Counted from the stretch's first letter, positions 44,086 to 54,100 are shown. The stretch is 64,000 nucleotides of DNA from Kluyvera intermedia (GCF_034424175.1 NZ_CP139986.1:3596001-3660000); one strand, 5' to 3'. Translations and numbers: made by a program. The notes: a model not told the origin generated them from the letters alone.

Positions 44086-46923
44086 TTACCAGGTGTATTT
44101 CACACCGGCATTTGCCGCCCAATCCTGATCAACATCACCACCACCGACGTAGTTAACACCGGTGTAGGCGCTGAAGTTCTTGGTAAAGCTGAACTGGCTA
44201 CCCGCGCCTACACGTACAGCGGAACCTTCAACGCCGTTATCAATGTTATCGCCATTGATGTTGGAGTCGTTGTTGGAATCGTCATAGACGTAAGCCAGTT
44301 TGAAGTAAGGCGTCATTGCCTGGTCACCGAAGTTGAAGGTGTAACCAGCATCAACACCCAGTTCGTAGCGCAGGCTATCGTAATCCTGATCGCCAACTTT
44401 CATGCTGTTGCTCAGGCGATAGCTATCACCTGACTGGAACAGACCAGAAACAGCACCGTACGGCGTTACGTAACCCGCGTCGTTCAGTTTCAGGTCATAA
44501 CCCAGTTTCATACCAAAGCCCCATGCATCAGCAGTGGTATCGCCATCGACATAATCGCCGTTGCTCATAGTCGCGGTCAGGTCGTTGTTGAAACGGCTAT
44601 AGCTCAAGTTGCTGTCGAAGAAGATGTTGTTTGCAAAGCGAGCAGAAGAGTAGATATAGGCAGACTGGCTGTCTTGATCCACCTGACCAGAACCGTCGCT
44701 CATGTCACCTTTAGCAAAGCCAGCAGCAGCACCGACGATCCAGTTAGCGTTGTTACCATCAACTTTAGTATCCAGACCTACCATGATGCCGTTAACGTCC
44801 TGATCGTAGCTGATCGTGCCGTTATCGCCATTGAAGCTACCACCGAAGTAGCTCACCCATGCACCACCATTGTCTTGCAGGCCATGACGGGCAGAGTTCA
44901 GACGGGTGTTCAGGGTATCCTGTTGCAGGTTCCAGACGTTGGTGTTAGCAGACGGAATGCTCAGTGCCATATTGGCGTAGTCGGTCAGCTCCATCTGGCG
45001 CAGAACAACGGTGTTACCTTCCTGCTGTGCCTGGTAGGTGTATGCACCCAGGTCAGCACGGTTAGCGGCACTGAAGGTCGCAGTAGAGTTCGCATCGTTG
45101 ACATAGATAAGTTCTTTACCTTTATAGTCAGAGATGTGGCCTTCGCCAGTAGAGTTGTTGATACGAACTTTGTAGTTACCGGACGCCGCAACAACGTTGT
45201 CAGCGGTATCATCAACGCTGAATTCCTGATCGGAGTTATTGGTGTTGCCGTTACCATTGACGGTCAGATGACCATCTGAATTCATGGCAATAACACCATA
45301 ACCGTAGGTCGCATTGGACTTGTCAGTTGTGTTGGTATGGCCGTTCACCAGGTCAGCATCTAACACATAGTCGCTGCTATTGATGTTGAATACGCCACCA
45401 TTAGTCAGTTCCATGGTATCAGTGCCGAACGCATTGGCTTCATAAGCGCCCGCGCCGATGCTGAATTCACCGCCGTTAGATACGGTGATGGTGTTAGCGT
45501 ACAGGTATGCCGTTTCGTTGTTCAGATCAACAGTAGAGTAAGAATCTACGGTCAGGTGATCGGTCGCAACCTGGCCACCAGAGCTCAGGTTCATTGCTGA
45601 ACCGTTGGTCAGGGTGATGGAGTCAGACAACAGTGAAGAACCGTTTGCTACGTCAACCTGAGAACCGTTGTTTACGGTCAGGGTATCGATATTTGATGCA
45701 TTAACGGTATTCCACTGAGAACCATTGTTCAGCGCAACGTTAAGTACGCCGCTCTGGAAGGTCTGGTCATCAACAACGTTGCCCCACTTATCGTAGGTAG
45801 AGTTTGGTTCAAGGCTGTTCACCGCGACGTCATACATATCGGCAGTACCGATTGCGTTGTAGCTAAATACCGCAGCACCGGTCCACTTGCTACCGTTGTC
45901 CAGGGTGATGTTCAGCTCATCAACATTCAGGCTATCATCTGCCCAGCCGCCGTTGGTGCTGAGGAAATCGCCGTTGTCGTCATATTTACCGTTTGGATAG
46001 AAATTCGCATTCCAGGTACTAGAGAAAACAACATCACCGGTCAGCGTTGAATTGCTGAAAGCCACATTGTTTTTCATCGCATAGTTGGATGCGGAGCTGT
46101 CGTTGAAGGAGAGCGCAACATCGTTTGCGCTACCATCGCCATTGTAATCACTTGGCTCTTCAGAGTTGCCGTAGAAACCTGTATTTTCCAGCGGAGTGTA
46201 AGAGCCAGAGGTTACAGTGGAGTCAGTTACAACAATGTTGTTGTCCCAAGTATGGGCATCGATGGTGTAATCCACATTAGAAGTATCGCCCTGTGACAGC
46301 GCAATACCTGCAACACGGGAGTTATCAGTAATATTAATATTACTTTCAACATCCAGAGTCACCGCAGAACCTAAATATGCGTAGTCCGCCGTACGATAAT
46401 CTTCTGACTTCGCTTTACCATCAGCGTCCAAATAGTTGTCGCTGAAATAGAAATATTCGTAATCATCATCAATGGTTGAATTAGCAACGTTCAGTGTGAA
46501 TACGTCACCATCATGCCATGTGTAATCAACGTCGGTGCCATTAGTCCAGCCGTAACCTTCGTGATCGTAAACTTTCTGAGAGGTAATCATACCGTGAATA
46601 GTTGAATTTTTAACAGTCAGCGTATTATCCGTGCTGTCCGTATAGTCATTATTCAGGTAGTAAGTTGAAAGAACACCGTTTACAACGTCGCCGTTGAAGT
46701 TATTGTCGTAGTCACCATCTGCCGCATTATCATAGACATAACCATAATATGAGACATAGTCGGTATGGTCAGCGTTTGTCCAATCGTTCCAGCTGAACGC
46801 AGTAGAGGCGTCATCATGATAGCCGAAGGTATCGTATGTGGTCGCATTTGCCTGAGAAGCGATAGCCAAAGTGCAGGCCAATGCTAATTGTGATACTACA
46901 AGTTTCTTTTTCCAGGAGTGCAT
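44086..46923 (-). CDS. ehaB: AIDA-type autotransporter adhesin (EhaB/UpaC)
   Basis: A type Va secreted surface protein. The 945 residues begin with a signal peptide (MHSWKKKLVVSQLALACTLA...QANA) nearly identical to that of E. coli EhaB/UpaC, which sits at this same locus beside hemB. The passenger (to about residue 660) is rich in Asn, Asp, Thr and Ser with repeated LTVNNGS- and NSTI-type beta-helix rungs. The C-terminal beta-barrel begins near GGAWVSYFGGSFNGDNGT and ends WAANAGVKYTW with the terminal aromatic residue. EhaB and UpaC promote biofilm formation and binding to matrix proteins. E. coli K-12 carries this gene (yaiT) in broken form; here it is intact. Confidence 0.9.
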   Translation of the reverse strand: MHSWKKKLVVSQLALACTLAIASQANATTYDTFGYHDDASTAFSWNDWTNADHTDYVSYYGYVYDNAADGDYDNNFNGDVVNGVLSTYYLNNDYTDSTDNTLTVKNSTIHGMITSQKVYDHEGYGWTNGTDVDYTWHDGDVFTLNVANSTIDDDYEYFYFSDNYLDADGKAKSEDYRTADYAYLGSAVTLDVESNINITDNSRVAGIALSQGDTSNVDYTIDAHTWDNNIVVTDSTVTSGSYTPLENTGFYGNSEEPSDYNGDGSANDVALSFNDSSASNYAMKNNVAFSNSTLTGDVVFSSTWNANFYPNGKYDDNGDFLSTNGGWADDSLNVDELNITLDNGSKWTGAAVFSYNAIGTADMYDVAVNSLEPNSTYDKWGNVVDDQTFQSGVLNVALNNGSQWNTVNASNIDTLTVNNGSQVDVANGSSLLSDSITLTNGSAMNLSSGGQVATDHLTVDSYSTVDLNNETAYLYANTITVSNGGEFSIGAGAYEANAFGTDTMELTNGGVFNINSSDYVLDADLVNGHTNTTDKSNATYGYGVIAMNSDGHLTVNGNGNTNNSDQEFSVDDTADNVVAASGNYKVRINNSTGEGHISDYKGKELIYVNDANSTATFSAANRADLGAYTYQAQQEGNTVVLRQMELTDYANMALSIPSANTNVWNLQQDTLNTRLNSARHGLQDNGGAWVSYFGGSFNGDNGTISYDQDVNGIMVGLDTKVDGNNANWIVGAAAGFAKGDMSDGSGQVDQDSQSAYIYSSARFANNIFFDSNLSYSRFNNDLTATMSNGDYVDGDTTADAWGFGMKLGYDLKLNDAGYVTPYGAVSGLFQSGDSYRLSNSMKVGDQDYDSLRYELGVDAGYTFNFGDQAMTPYFKLAYVYDDSNNDSNINGDNIDNGVEGSAVRVGAGSQFSFTKNFSAYTGVNYVGGGDVDQDWAANAGVKYTW

Positions 46924-47455
46924 TTGTCATCCCTCCTCGGGGACGTATATATGTTGATCCATCAATTAACAATGCAATAAGAACATTAATACTCTGCGAG
47001 CAGAATTATGCGACGTTCCTGGCAAATGGTTCAATTGTAGTTTAACAAAAGTTCGATTTAGTACTTTTTAAATAATATATTACGTTTTGGCAAGGAATAT
47101 TAAACCATACAATACATGGGGTTACTTAAATGAATCAATAAATAACACCGTTATAAACATATAAACAAAGAGTGGTAAATTCATACCGCCGATGATTTTT
47201 TCCAGACTAAAAAAACATTACTAAAAAACATAAAAACACCACCAATAATTAAAACCAAAATACTCAGATAATATATACACATAATCTATTAAACTTTCTT
47301 TCGTATTAGTTTAATTAATCAACGATGAATACCGTGCCGGTTTTCAGTGAATTTCCCACTCGGGACGCCAATAGCATAACCACCACTTTAGTAAAACATT
47401 CGCCCCATGATTCAGTTACAATAACGGCCCTTGTTTCACAAACATCAGGCATACC
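46924..47455. other. AT-rich region between divergent ehaB and hemB
   Basis: These 532 bases contain many A and T tracts and no ORF with a plausible ribosome site. The promoters of ehaB (long leader ending in the gaggagggatgaca ribosome site) and hemB lie here. The strong AT bias suggests H-NS binding, as reported for the E. coli autotransporter. No RNA gene was recognised. Confidence 0.45.
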
Positions 47456-48430
47456 ATGACAGACTTAATCCATCGCCCCCGTCGCCTGCGCCAATCTCCC
47501 GCGCTGCGCGCTATGTTTGAAGAGACAACACTGAGCTTAAACGACCTGGTGTTGCCGATCTTTGTTGAAGAAGAAGTCAACGATTACAAAGCCATCGAGG
47601 CAATGCCCGGCGTAATGCGTATCCCAGAGAAACATCTGGCACGTGAAATAGAACGCATTGCCAATGCCGGTATCCGGTCGGTGATGACTTTTGGTATCTC
47701 TCACCATCTCGATAGCACCGGCAGCGATGCCTGGAAAGAAGACGGGCTGGTGGCGCGAATGTCACGTATCTGCAAGCAAACCGTACCGGAAATGATCGTC
47801 ATGTCCGATACCTGCTTCTGCGAATACACCTCTCATGGCCACTGTGGCGTGTTGTGCGATCACGGGGTTGATAATGATTTAACCCTGGCAAACCTTGGCA
47901 AACAGGCTGTGATTGCCGCTGCGGCAGGCGCAGACTTTATTGCACCTTCCGCCGCTATGGACGGTCAGGTACAGGCGATTCGCCAGGCGCTGGACGCGGC
48001 CGGTTTCACTGATACCGCCATCATGTCCTACTCCACCAAGTTTGCGTCATCCTTCTACGGCCCGTTCCGTGAAGCTGCGGGAACCGCGCTGAAAGGCGAT
48101 CGTAAAACCTATCAGATGAACCCGATGAACCGCCGCGAAGCGATTCGCGAGTCGCTGCTGGATGAAGCCCAGGGCGCTGACTGTCTGATGGTCAAACCGG
48201 CGGGCGCGTATCTGGATATCCTGCGTGATATTCGCGAACGCACTGAGCTGCCAATTGGCGCCTACCAGGTCAGCGGCGAGTACGCGATGATCAAGTTTGC
48301 CGCTCAGGCAGGTGCAATTGATGAAGAGAAAGTCGTGCTGGAAAGTCTGGGAGCTATCAAACGCGCAGGCGCAGACCTTATCTTTAGCTACTTCGCACTC
48401 GATTTAGCCGAGAAGAAAATCCTGCGTTAA
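47456..48430 (+). CDS. hemB: Delta-aminolevulinic acid dehydratase (porphobilinogen synthase)
   Basis: Joins two 5-aminolevulinate molecules to porphobilinogen in haem synthesis. The 324 residues equal E. coli HemB. The Cys-rich zinc site DTCFCEYTSHGHCGVLC and the two active-site Lys in STKFASSFYGPFR and LMVKPAGAYLDILRD are present. A pair of REP-like units lies just downstream. Confidence 0.98.
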   Translation: MTDLIHRPRRLRQSPALRAMFEETTLSLNDLVLPIFVEEEVNDYKAIEAMPGVMRIPEKHLAREIERIANAGIRSVMTFGISHHLDSTGSDAWKEDGLVARMSRICKQTVPEMIVMSDTCFCEYTSHGHCGVLCDHGVDNDLTLANLGKQAVIAAAAGADFIAPSAAMDGQVQAIRQALDAAGFTDTAIMSYSTKFASSFYGPFREAAGTALKGDRKTYQMNPMNRREAIRESLLDEAQGADCLMVKPAGAYLDILRDIRERTELPIGAYQVSGEYAMIKFAAQAGAIDEEKVVLESLGAIKRAGADLIFSYFALDLAEKKILR

Positions 48431-48441
48431 TCTCATCGCAT

Positions 48442-48516
48442 GTAGCCCGGCCAAGCGCAGCGCCGCCGGGAGCGGCTCGCTGCAAATCCCGGCGGCGCTG
48501 CGCTTGGCCGGGCTAC
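48442..48516. repeat. Inverted pair of 29-bp REP-like units after hemB
   Basis: Two units (48442-48470 and, inverted, 48488-48516) are perfect reverse complements separated by 17 bases, able to form a large hairpin. The unit starts gtagcccggccaagcgcagc and itself holds an imperfect palindrome. Such pairs (BIME-like) can block 3' exonucleases or act in termination. Confidence 0.9.
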
Positions 48517-48601
48517 ACCTCTTCCCCAAAACATCACCGAACCGCCATACAACCGACACATCCCCCTTCTACTGTCACAGAAAGACACAGGAGGAGCCGC
48601 T

Positions 48602-50320
48602 ATGTTTAGTCTCGACACTGTCATCGATGACCTGTGGCCTCAGGCGAGGCCGACCCCGTGGCAAAAGAAAATCCTCAAAAGATTGATGCATGAGGAAGAG
48701 TTCCAACAATTCGCGGCGCGTCACTCCCATCTGAAGGGGCTGGATACGGTCGAACAGATACTCGAACATCTGAATATTCATTGCGCAATTCCAGTCCATT
48801 GTCTGGAACAGATCCCGGAACATGGCCCACTGGTTATTATCGCCAACCACCCTACCGGCACGCTTGATGGGCTGGCTTTGCTCTACGCCGTCTCCCGCGT
48901 CCGCCGCGATGTGAAAGTCGTGACCAACCGAATGCTGAACCACCTCGAACCGCTAAAATCGCTGTTTATTCCGGTCGATAATATCAATGGTCGCACGGCC
49001 AAATCTGCGCTACAGAAAATGGACAGCCAACTGCAAAGCGGCGGCGTGCTGATCTTCTTCCCTGCTGGCGAAGTCTCGCGGCTCACCCGTCGCGGTATTC
49101 GCGATAAAAAATGGCACTCCGGCTTTATTAAACTGGCCGCCAAATATCGCACACCGCTGCTGCCTGTCTGGATTGATGCCCGCAACAGCGCCCTGTTTTA
49201 CGCCAGCGCGCTAATGTCGCCAAATCTGCCGCTGTTGCTATTGGTGCAGCAGATGTTCCGTCGTCGCAACGGAAATTTACCGGTGACAATAGGCCAGCAA
49301 ATTGCCTGGTCATCCTGGTTTACCCCGCAGGCGACACCCCGTGAGATGGCCGATAAATGCTACCGTCACTTACAGTTACTGGCGAAAGGAGTGCCGGGAG
49401 TCTTTAAAACCGAGAGCGCCATTGCCCGCCCTGAACCTCGCGCGTTACTCAAGCGTGAACTCAATCAGGCGGAATGTCTGGGCCAAACGACGGACGGTAA
49501 GGTTATCTATCTGTGGCAACGTAATGGTCAAGAAGACGCACCGTTGCTGCGCGAACTCGGACGTCTGCGAGAAGTCGCCTTCCGCGCCGTGGGCGAAGGC
49601 AGCGGCAAACGTCGTGACGTTGATTCCTATGATGACGACTACCTGCACCTGATCCTGTGGGATGAAGAGGATCTGGAAATCGTGGGCGCTTACCGTTTTA
49701 TGCCCACCGCCATGCAGCGAGAAAAGCGCGGGCTTGCGGGGATCTACAGTGCCAGTCTGTTTCATTACGACGCGCGCATGGACGATATTCTCCAGCACGG
49801 TATCGAACTGGGACGCAGCTTTATTCAGCCGCGCTACTGGGGGCGTCGCGGGCTGGACTATCTGTGGTCAGGCATCGGCGCGTATCTGGCGCGTTATCCA
49901 CACTATCGCTACCTGTTCGGCCCGGTCTCTATTTCCGGTGGTTTACCGCCGGCGGCTCGAGATCTGCTGGTCGCCTTCTACCGTTTGTGGTTCCCGGCAA
50001 CGCACCCGCTGGCAGAATCGCGCCGCCCCTATCCGGCATCGTTACCGGACGTGCTGGCGCAATTCGGCGGTGAGGATTATGGCGAAGATTTAATCCGTCT
50101 GAAATCGCTGCTCGGCAACCTCGGCTGCGGCATTCCCCCACTCTACAAACAGTATTCGGAAGTATGCGAGCCGGGCGGCGTGCAGTTTATCGATTTTGGC
50201 AGCGACCCGGATTTTAACAACTGCGTGGATGGCCTGGTGTTGGTGGATTTAACGTTTCTTAAAGCTAACCGTTATCAACGGTATATTGGAGTGCATTTAA
50301 CTATCCCGCAATCAGCATAA
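48602..50320 (+). CDS. olsF: Two-domain acyltransferase, OlsF-type ornithine lipid synthase
   Basis: A 572-residue protein with an N-terminal PlsC-like acyltransferase domain (residues about 60-260; ANHPTGTLDG near 81-90 and FFPAGEVS near 152-159) and a C-terminal GNAT/hemolysin-type acyltransferase domain like OlsB (from about 300; DDDYLHLILWDEEDLEIVGAYRFMP, ELGRSFIQPRYWGRRGLDYLW). This layout is that of OlsF of Serratia, whose C-terminal part makes lyso-ornithine lipid and whose N-terminal part adds the second acyl chain. The product would be a phosphorus-free membrane lipid. A clear ggagg ribosome site precedes ATG 48602. The last codons are part of an 81-bp tandem duplication. Confidence 0.82.
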   Translation: MFSLDTVIDDLWPQARPTPWQKKILKRLMHEEEFQQFAARHSHLKGLDTVEQILEHLNIHCAIPVHCLEQIPEHGPLVIIANHPTGTLDGLALLYAVSRVRRDVKVVTNRMLNHLEPLKSLFIPVDNINGRTAKSALQKMDSQLQSGGVLIFFPAGEVSRLTRRGIRDKKWHSGFIKLAAKYRTPLLPVWIDARNSALFYASALMSPNLPLLLLVQQMFRRRNGNLPVTIGQQIAWSSWFTPQATPREMADKCYRHLQLLAKGVPGVFKTESAIARPEPRALLKRELNQAECLGQTTDGKVIYLWQRNGQEDAPLLRELGRLREVAFRAVGEGSGKRRDVDSYDDDYLHLILWDEEDLEIVGAYRFMPTAMQREKRGLAGIYSASLFHYDARMDDILQHGIELGRSFIQPRYWGRRGLDYLWSGIGAYLARYPHYRYLFGPVSISGGLPPAARDLLVAFYRLWFPATHPLAESRRPYPASLPDVLAQFGGEDYGEDLIRLKSLLGNLGCGIPPLYKQYSEVCEPGGVQFIDFGSDPDFNNCVDGLVLVDLTFLKANRYQRYIGVHLTIPQSA

Positions 50321-50461
50321 ATGCCTCACCAGCCAACAAATATGCCCGAATGTAGCCCGGCCAAGCGCAGCGCCGCCGGGACTATCCCGCAATCAGCATA
50401 AATGTCTCGCCAGCCAACAAATATACCCGAATGTAGCCCGGCCAAGCGCAGCGCCGCCGGG
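50300..50461. repeat. 81-bp tandem duplication covering the olsF 3' end and a REP-like unit
   Basis: Copy 1 (50300-50380) starts inside the last codons of olsF and ends with a 29-bp REP-like unit (50352-50380). Copy 2 (50381-50461) repeats all of it, including the olsF tail and stop and another REP-like unit (50433-50461), with only a few base differences. Confidence 0.92.
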
Positions 50462-50464
50462 ATC

Positions 50465-51316
50465 TCACCCAGCACGATAATAGGGTTTATCCCCCAGAAT
50501 CGTCGCCCGATGCATAATCCGCCGCTGCGGCAGATAATCAGCATTCGCATAATGCTGCGTCACACGATTATCCCAAATCGCCACATCATTCGGCTGCCAG
50601 CGCCAGCGCACCTGAAACTCCGGTTTGGTGATATGCGCAAACAGGAAGCTCAGCAGCGCCTCGCTCTCCTTCTCCGCGACATCGACAATTCGGGTAGTAA
50701 ATCCTTCGTTGACGAACAGCGCCTGCTTACCGCTTACCGGATGGGTTCGCACTACCGGATGCAGTAACGGCGGGTTCTTAGCCACTGCGTCCAGCCAGCG
50801 CTGATGCTCTTCTTCGGTTTTACGGTACTTGTATTCCTGGAATGATTTACGGAAATCATGTTCAGCATGCAGACCGCTCAGTAGCGCTTTAAACGGCTCG
50901 GAGAGCGCATCATAGGCCGCAATACCGCTGGTCCACAGCGTATCCCCGCCGGTTGATGGCAGCTCTTTCGCCGCCAGAATCGCCCCGGCGGGTGGCGTGT
51001 CGATAAAGGTCACGTCGGTATGCCAGTTGTCGTTATCCGGCGGGTTATCGTCATGGGTATCCAGCACGATAATCTCTTCCACGCCCGGTGCATGCGGGTA
51101 AACCGGGTGGATGTGCAGGTCGCCAAAACGCAACGCCAGCGCGCGCTGCTGCTCCGGGGAAATCAGTTGTTCGCGCAGGAACACCACCTGATGACGCAAC
51201 ACCGCGTGATACAGCTGTTCAAACTGGTTATCGCTCAGTGGGCGGGTAAGATCCGCACCGCTTATCTGCGCGCCGATATACGGCCCCAGCGGGGTAATGG
51301 CCAGACGTTCACTCAT
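50465..51316 (-). CDS. tauD: Taurine dioxygenase
   Basis: Fe(II)/2-oxoglutarate-dependent enzyme that oxidises taurine to sulfite and aminoacetaldehyde, giving sulfur under sulfate starvation. The 283 residues match E. coli. The metal ligands are visible as H and D in NDNWHTDVTF and the distal His in WDNRVTQHYANADY. The start overlaps the tauC stop by four bases. The last gene of tauABCD; its 3' end lies against the repeat duplication. Confidence 0.97.
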   Translation of the reverse strand: MSERLAITPLGPYIGAQISGADLTRPLSDNQFEQLYHAVLRHQVVFLREQLISPEQQRALALRFGDLHIHPVYPHAPGVEEIIVLDTHDDNPPDNDNWHTDVTFIDTPPAGAILAAKELPSTGGDTLWTSGIAAYDALSEPFKALLSGLHAEHDFRKSFQEYKYRKTEEEHQRWLDAVAKNPPLLHPVVRTHPVSGKQALFVNEGFTTRIVDVAEKESEALLSFLFAHITKPEFQVRWRWQPNDVAIWDNRVTQHYANADYLPQRRIMHRATILGDKPYYRAG

Positions 51317-52140
51317 TGTACTTCTCCATGCCAGGGGGTCAGACGGCGCTGTAGCGCACGCAGCCCTAATTCCAGACCAAAAGCGATAATCGCGATCACC
51401 GCAATCCCTGCCAGCACCACGTCAGTGGCTAAAAACTCCCCGGCGGATTGCACCATAAAACCTAACCCCCGGGTGGCAGCGATAAGCTCAGCGGCCACCA
51501 GCGTTGACCAGCCCACTCCTAAGCCGATGCGCAGCCCGGTTAAAATCTCCGGCAGCGCGCCGGGCAAAATCACCAGCCACAATACCTGTGCTCGATTCGC
51601 CCCCAACGACTGGGCCGCGCGGATCCGCACCTGCTGAGCACTTTTCACTCCCGCCAGCGCCGACATAGCGACAGGTGCAAAAATCGCCAGATAAATCAGC
51701 AAGATCTTCGAGGTCTCACCAATACCAAACCAGATAACCATCAGCGGCAGATAGGCCAGCGGCGGCACCGGGCGGTATAGTTCGATCAACGGGTCGAGGA
51801 TCCCGCGCACCGTCGGGCTTAATCCCATGGCAATGCCTACGGGAATCCCGACGATCGTCGCCGCCAGCAGTGCCACGACGATCCTGCCAAGACTTGCCGC
51901 CAGATGCTGCCACAACGTGGCATCCATAAACCCTTGCGCGCTGGCAATGGTCAGCAGTTTTTGCAGCACCTGTCCAGGTGCGGGCAGAAACAAGGGATTG
52001 ATAAGCGCTGCCGCCGTCACTGCCCACCAGATAGCCAGCAGCACCGCAAGCGTTGTCAGACTCAGCGTCAGATGACGGGAGAGCGGCCAGCGCAGCTTGA
52101 ACGTGCGCTGGCGCGGTTTGTCGTTAATCACCACGCTCAT
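51313..52140 (-). CDS. tauC: Taurine ABC transporter permease
   Basis: Inner membrane subunit of the TauABC importer. The 275 residues have about six membrane helices and the permease EAA-type loop AAQSLGANRAQVLWLVILPGALPEI. It overlaps tauB and tauD by four bases each (ATGA), consistent with coupled translation. Confidence 0.95.
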   Translation of the reverse strand: MSVVINDKPRQRTFKLRWPLSRHLTLSLTTLAVLLAIWWAVTAAALINPLFLPAPGQVLQKLLTIASAQGFMDATLWQHLAASLGRIVVALLAATIVGIPVGIAMGLSPTVRGILDPLIELYRPVPPLAYLPLMVIWFGIGETSKILLIYLAIFAPVAMSALAGVKSAQQVRIRAAQSLGANRAQVLWLVILPGALPEILTGLRIGLGVGWSTLVAAELIAATRGLGFMVQSAGEFLATDVVLAGIAVIAIIAFGLELGLRALQRRLTPWHGEVQ

Positions 52141-52907
52141 GAGAAGGCCTCCCGTTGTTCAAACACCCGGCTCAGCACGTACTCGCGCTGTTCAATAAAG
52201 CGCGGGTCGGATTTAATGCTGCGGCAATCTTCCCCGGCAATAAAGCGACGGGCGAAGTCAAGCGGCAAGCGCTCCAGCACCCGTCCCGGCCCCGGCGACA
52301 GCAGTACCAATTCGGTCGCCATAAAAATGGCTTCCTCGATGTCGTGGGTAATCAGCAGCACCTTTTTGCCCGTTTCGTGCCACAGTTTCAGCAGCAGAGT
52401 CTGCATCTGCTCGCGGGTAAAAGCATCGAGCGCGCCAAAGGGCTCATCCAGCAGCAGCAACTGCGGATTAGCCGCCAACGCGCGAGCAATACCCACTCGC
52501 TGGCGCTGGCCGCCGGAAAGTTGCCAGATAAACCGCTTTTCAGCCCCCTCCAGCCCCACCTTTTTCAGCATCTGCGCCGCGATGTCCCGGCGCTCCGCTT
52601 TATTCACACCGGCAAGCTGTAAGCCCAGCGCCACGTTGTCCTGCACATTACGCCACGGCAACAGCCCTTCATTCTGGAAGACCACGCCGCGATCGGCCCC
52701 CGGGCCTTCAACACGCTTACCGTCAAGAGTGATGCTGCCGTGCTGATAAGGCACAAATCCGGCCACCAGGTTCAGCAGGGTGGTTTTGCCACACCCGGAC
52801 GGCCCGAGCACCACCAGCAGTTCACCGCTGTCCAGCGTGAGATTGATATCCGCCAGCGCTGGTTTACCGCCGTAGTCGGCAAAAAGATGCGAGATTTGCA
52901 GCATCAC
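52137..52907 (-). CDS. tauB: Taurine ABC transporter ATP-binding protein
   Basis: The ATPase of the taurine importer. The 256 residues include Walker A GPSGCGKTT, Q-loop, the signature LSGGQRQRVGIARAL and Walker B LLLLDEPFGALD. E. coli TauB has 255 residues. It follows tauA by only seven bases. Confidence 0.96.
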   Translation of the reverse strand: MMLQISHLFADYGGKPALADINLTLDSGELLVVLGPSGCGKTTLLNLVAGFVPYQHGSITLDGKRVEGPGADRGVVFQNEGLLPWRNVQDNVALGLQLAGVNKAERRDIAAQMLKKVGLEGAEKRFIWQLSGGQRQRVGIARALAANPQLLLLDEPFGALDAFTREQMQTLLLKLWHETGKKVLLITHDIEEAIFMATELVLLSPGPGRVLERLPLDFARRFIAGEDCRSIKSDPRFIEQREYVLSRVFEQREAFS

Positions 52908-52914
52908 GGCCCCC

Positions 52915-53880
52915 TTATTTCACAAAACGGTCGGTGACATACTGGCTGTAGTCGGTTGCCACATCCGGCACTTTGCCCTGCTCTTTGAGGAACTGTGCGG
53001 TATCGACAATCGCTTTGTTAACCGGGCCATTCAGCGCCTGCGCCTGCTGCTCGGCGGTAAGGTAGGTATTGCCTTTCACCAGCCCCGGCACGTCCGCTTC
53101 GGGTACGCCGCTCAGGCGTGACAGCTTGCTGATGTTCTCTGGCTGCGCCAGCCATTTATCCGGGTTATCGATATAACCCCGTTGGGCATCAATGGCGCTT
53201 TTAGCGAAGGCTTTTACCACCTCAGGATGTTTTTCCGCGAAGTCTTTACGCACCACCCAAACGTCCAGCGTTGGCGCGCCCCACTCACCGACTTTCGCCG
53301 AGTCGGTCAGCACGGTGCCGTCTTTTTCCAGCTCATTAACCGCTGGCGCCCAGACATAAGCCCCGTCGATATCCCCACGCTGCCAGGCGGCGATAATCGC
53401 CGGTGGCTGGAGGTTAAGAATCTGTACCTGACCGGGCTTAATTCCCCAGTGTTTTAGCGCAGCCAGCAGGCTGTAGTGAGTGGTCGAGATGAACGGCACA
53501 GCGATGCGTTTACCGATTAAATCTTCCGGTTTGGTGATGGCTTTTTTCACCACCAGCGCTTCGGAATTACCTAACTGTGAGGCCAGCAGGAACACTTCAA
53601 TCGGCACCTTTTGACTGGCGGCAACCGCCAGCGGGCTTGAACCGAGGTTACCAATCTGCACGTCGCCGGAGGCCAGCGCTCGCACGATGCTGGCGCCGCT
53701 ATCAAACTTGCGCCAGTCCGGTTTAGCACCGCTTAATTTTTCGAAGGTGTTATCCGCCTGCGCCACCTTGGCCGGTTCGGCTGAGGTTTGGTAGGCGATA
53801 GTGACGTCCACGGCCTGAGCCTGGAAAGTTAACAGCGCCAGCGTGGCGGCGATAAGGGTGAAACGCGATGCGATTGCCAT
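52915..53880 (-). CDS. tauA: Taurine ABC transporter periplasmic binding protein
   Basis: The 321-residue binding protein has a signal peptide (MAIASRFTLIAATLALLTFQAQA) and the family start VDVTIAYQTSAEPAKVAQADN. It captures taurine and related sulfonates for TauBC. As the first gene of the operon it follows the tau promoter, which in E. coli is activated by Cbl and CysB. I could not assign those sites here. Confidence 0.95.
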   Translation of the reverse strand: MAIASRFTLIAATLALLTFQAQAVDVTIAYQTSAEPAKVAQADNTFEKLSGAKPDWRKFDSGASIVRALASGDVQIGNLGSSPLAVAASQKVPIEVFLLASQLGNSEALVVKKAITKPEDLIGKRIAVPFISTTHYSLLAALKHWGIKPGQVQILNLQPPAIIAAWQRGDIDGAYVWAPAVNELEKDGTVLTDSAKVGEWGAPTLDVWVVRKDFAEKHPEVVKAFAKSAIDAQRGYIDNPDKWLAQPENISKLSRLSGVPEADVPGLVKGNTYLTAEQQAQALNGPVNKAIVDTAQFLKEQGKVPDVATDYSQYVTDRFVK

Positions 53881-54028
53881 AATGTCCTGCTCCCATGTCT
53901 TGTTATGGGTGCAGTATTTCCGGCGCGGGGTATTTGATAAAGGAATTAAAAATGCTTGTTAATACCAATTCGTTTTTAGAAAAAAAGTGGCAAAAGATAG
54001 TTGGGGGATGGGATTTCTCCCGGGTAAA

Positions 54029-54100
54029 CCCGGCGGCGCTGCGCTTGGCCGGGCTACATTTATGCGTATTTGTAGCCCGGCCAAGCGCAGCGCCGCCGGG
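54029..54100. repeat. Inverted pair of REP-like units between tauA and mmuM
   Basis: Two 29-bp units of the same family as at 48.4 kb (54029-54057 reverse, 54072-54100 forward) face each other across 14 bases. They lie between the tau promoter region and the end of mmuM. Confidence 0.9.

Noticed and set aside
44674..45279. 201-codon frame opposite ehaB
   Set aside because: Antisense shadow within the autotransporter passenger, explained by its repetitive Asn/Asp codons.
51904..52746. 280-codon frame opposite tauB/tauC
   Set aside because: Spans two well-supported overlapping genes on the other strand and has no independent evidence.
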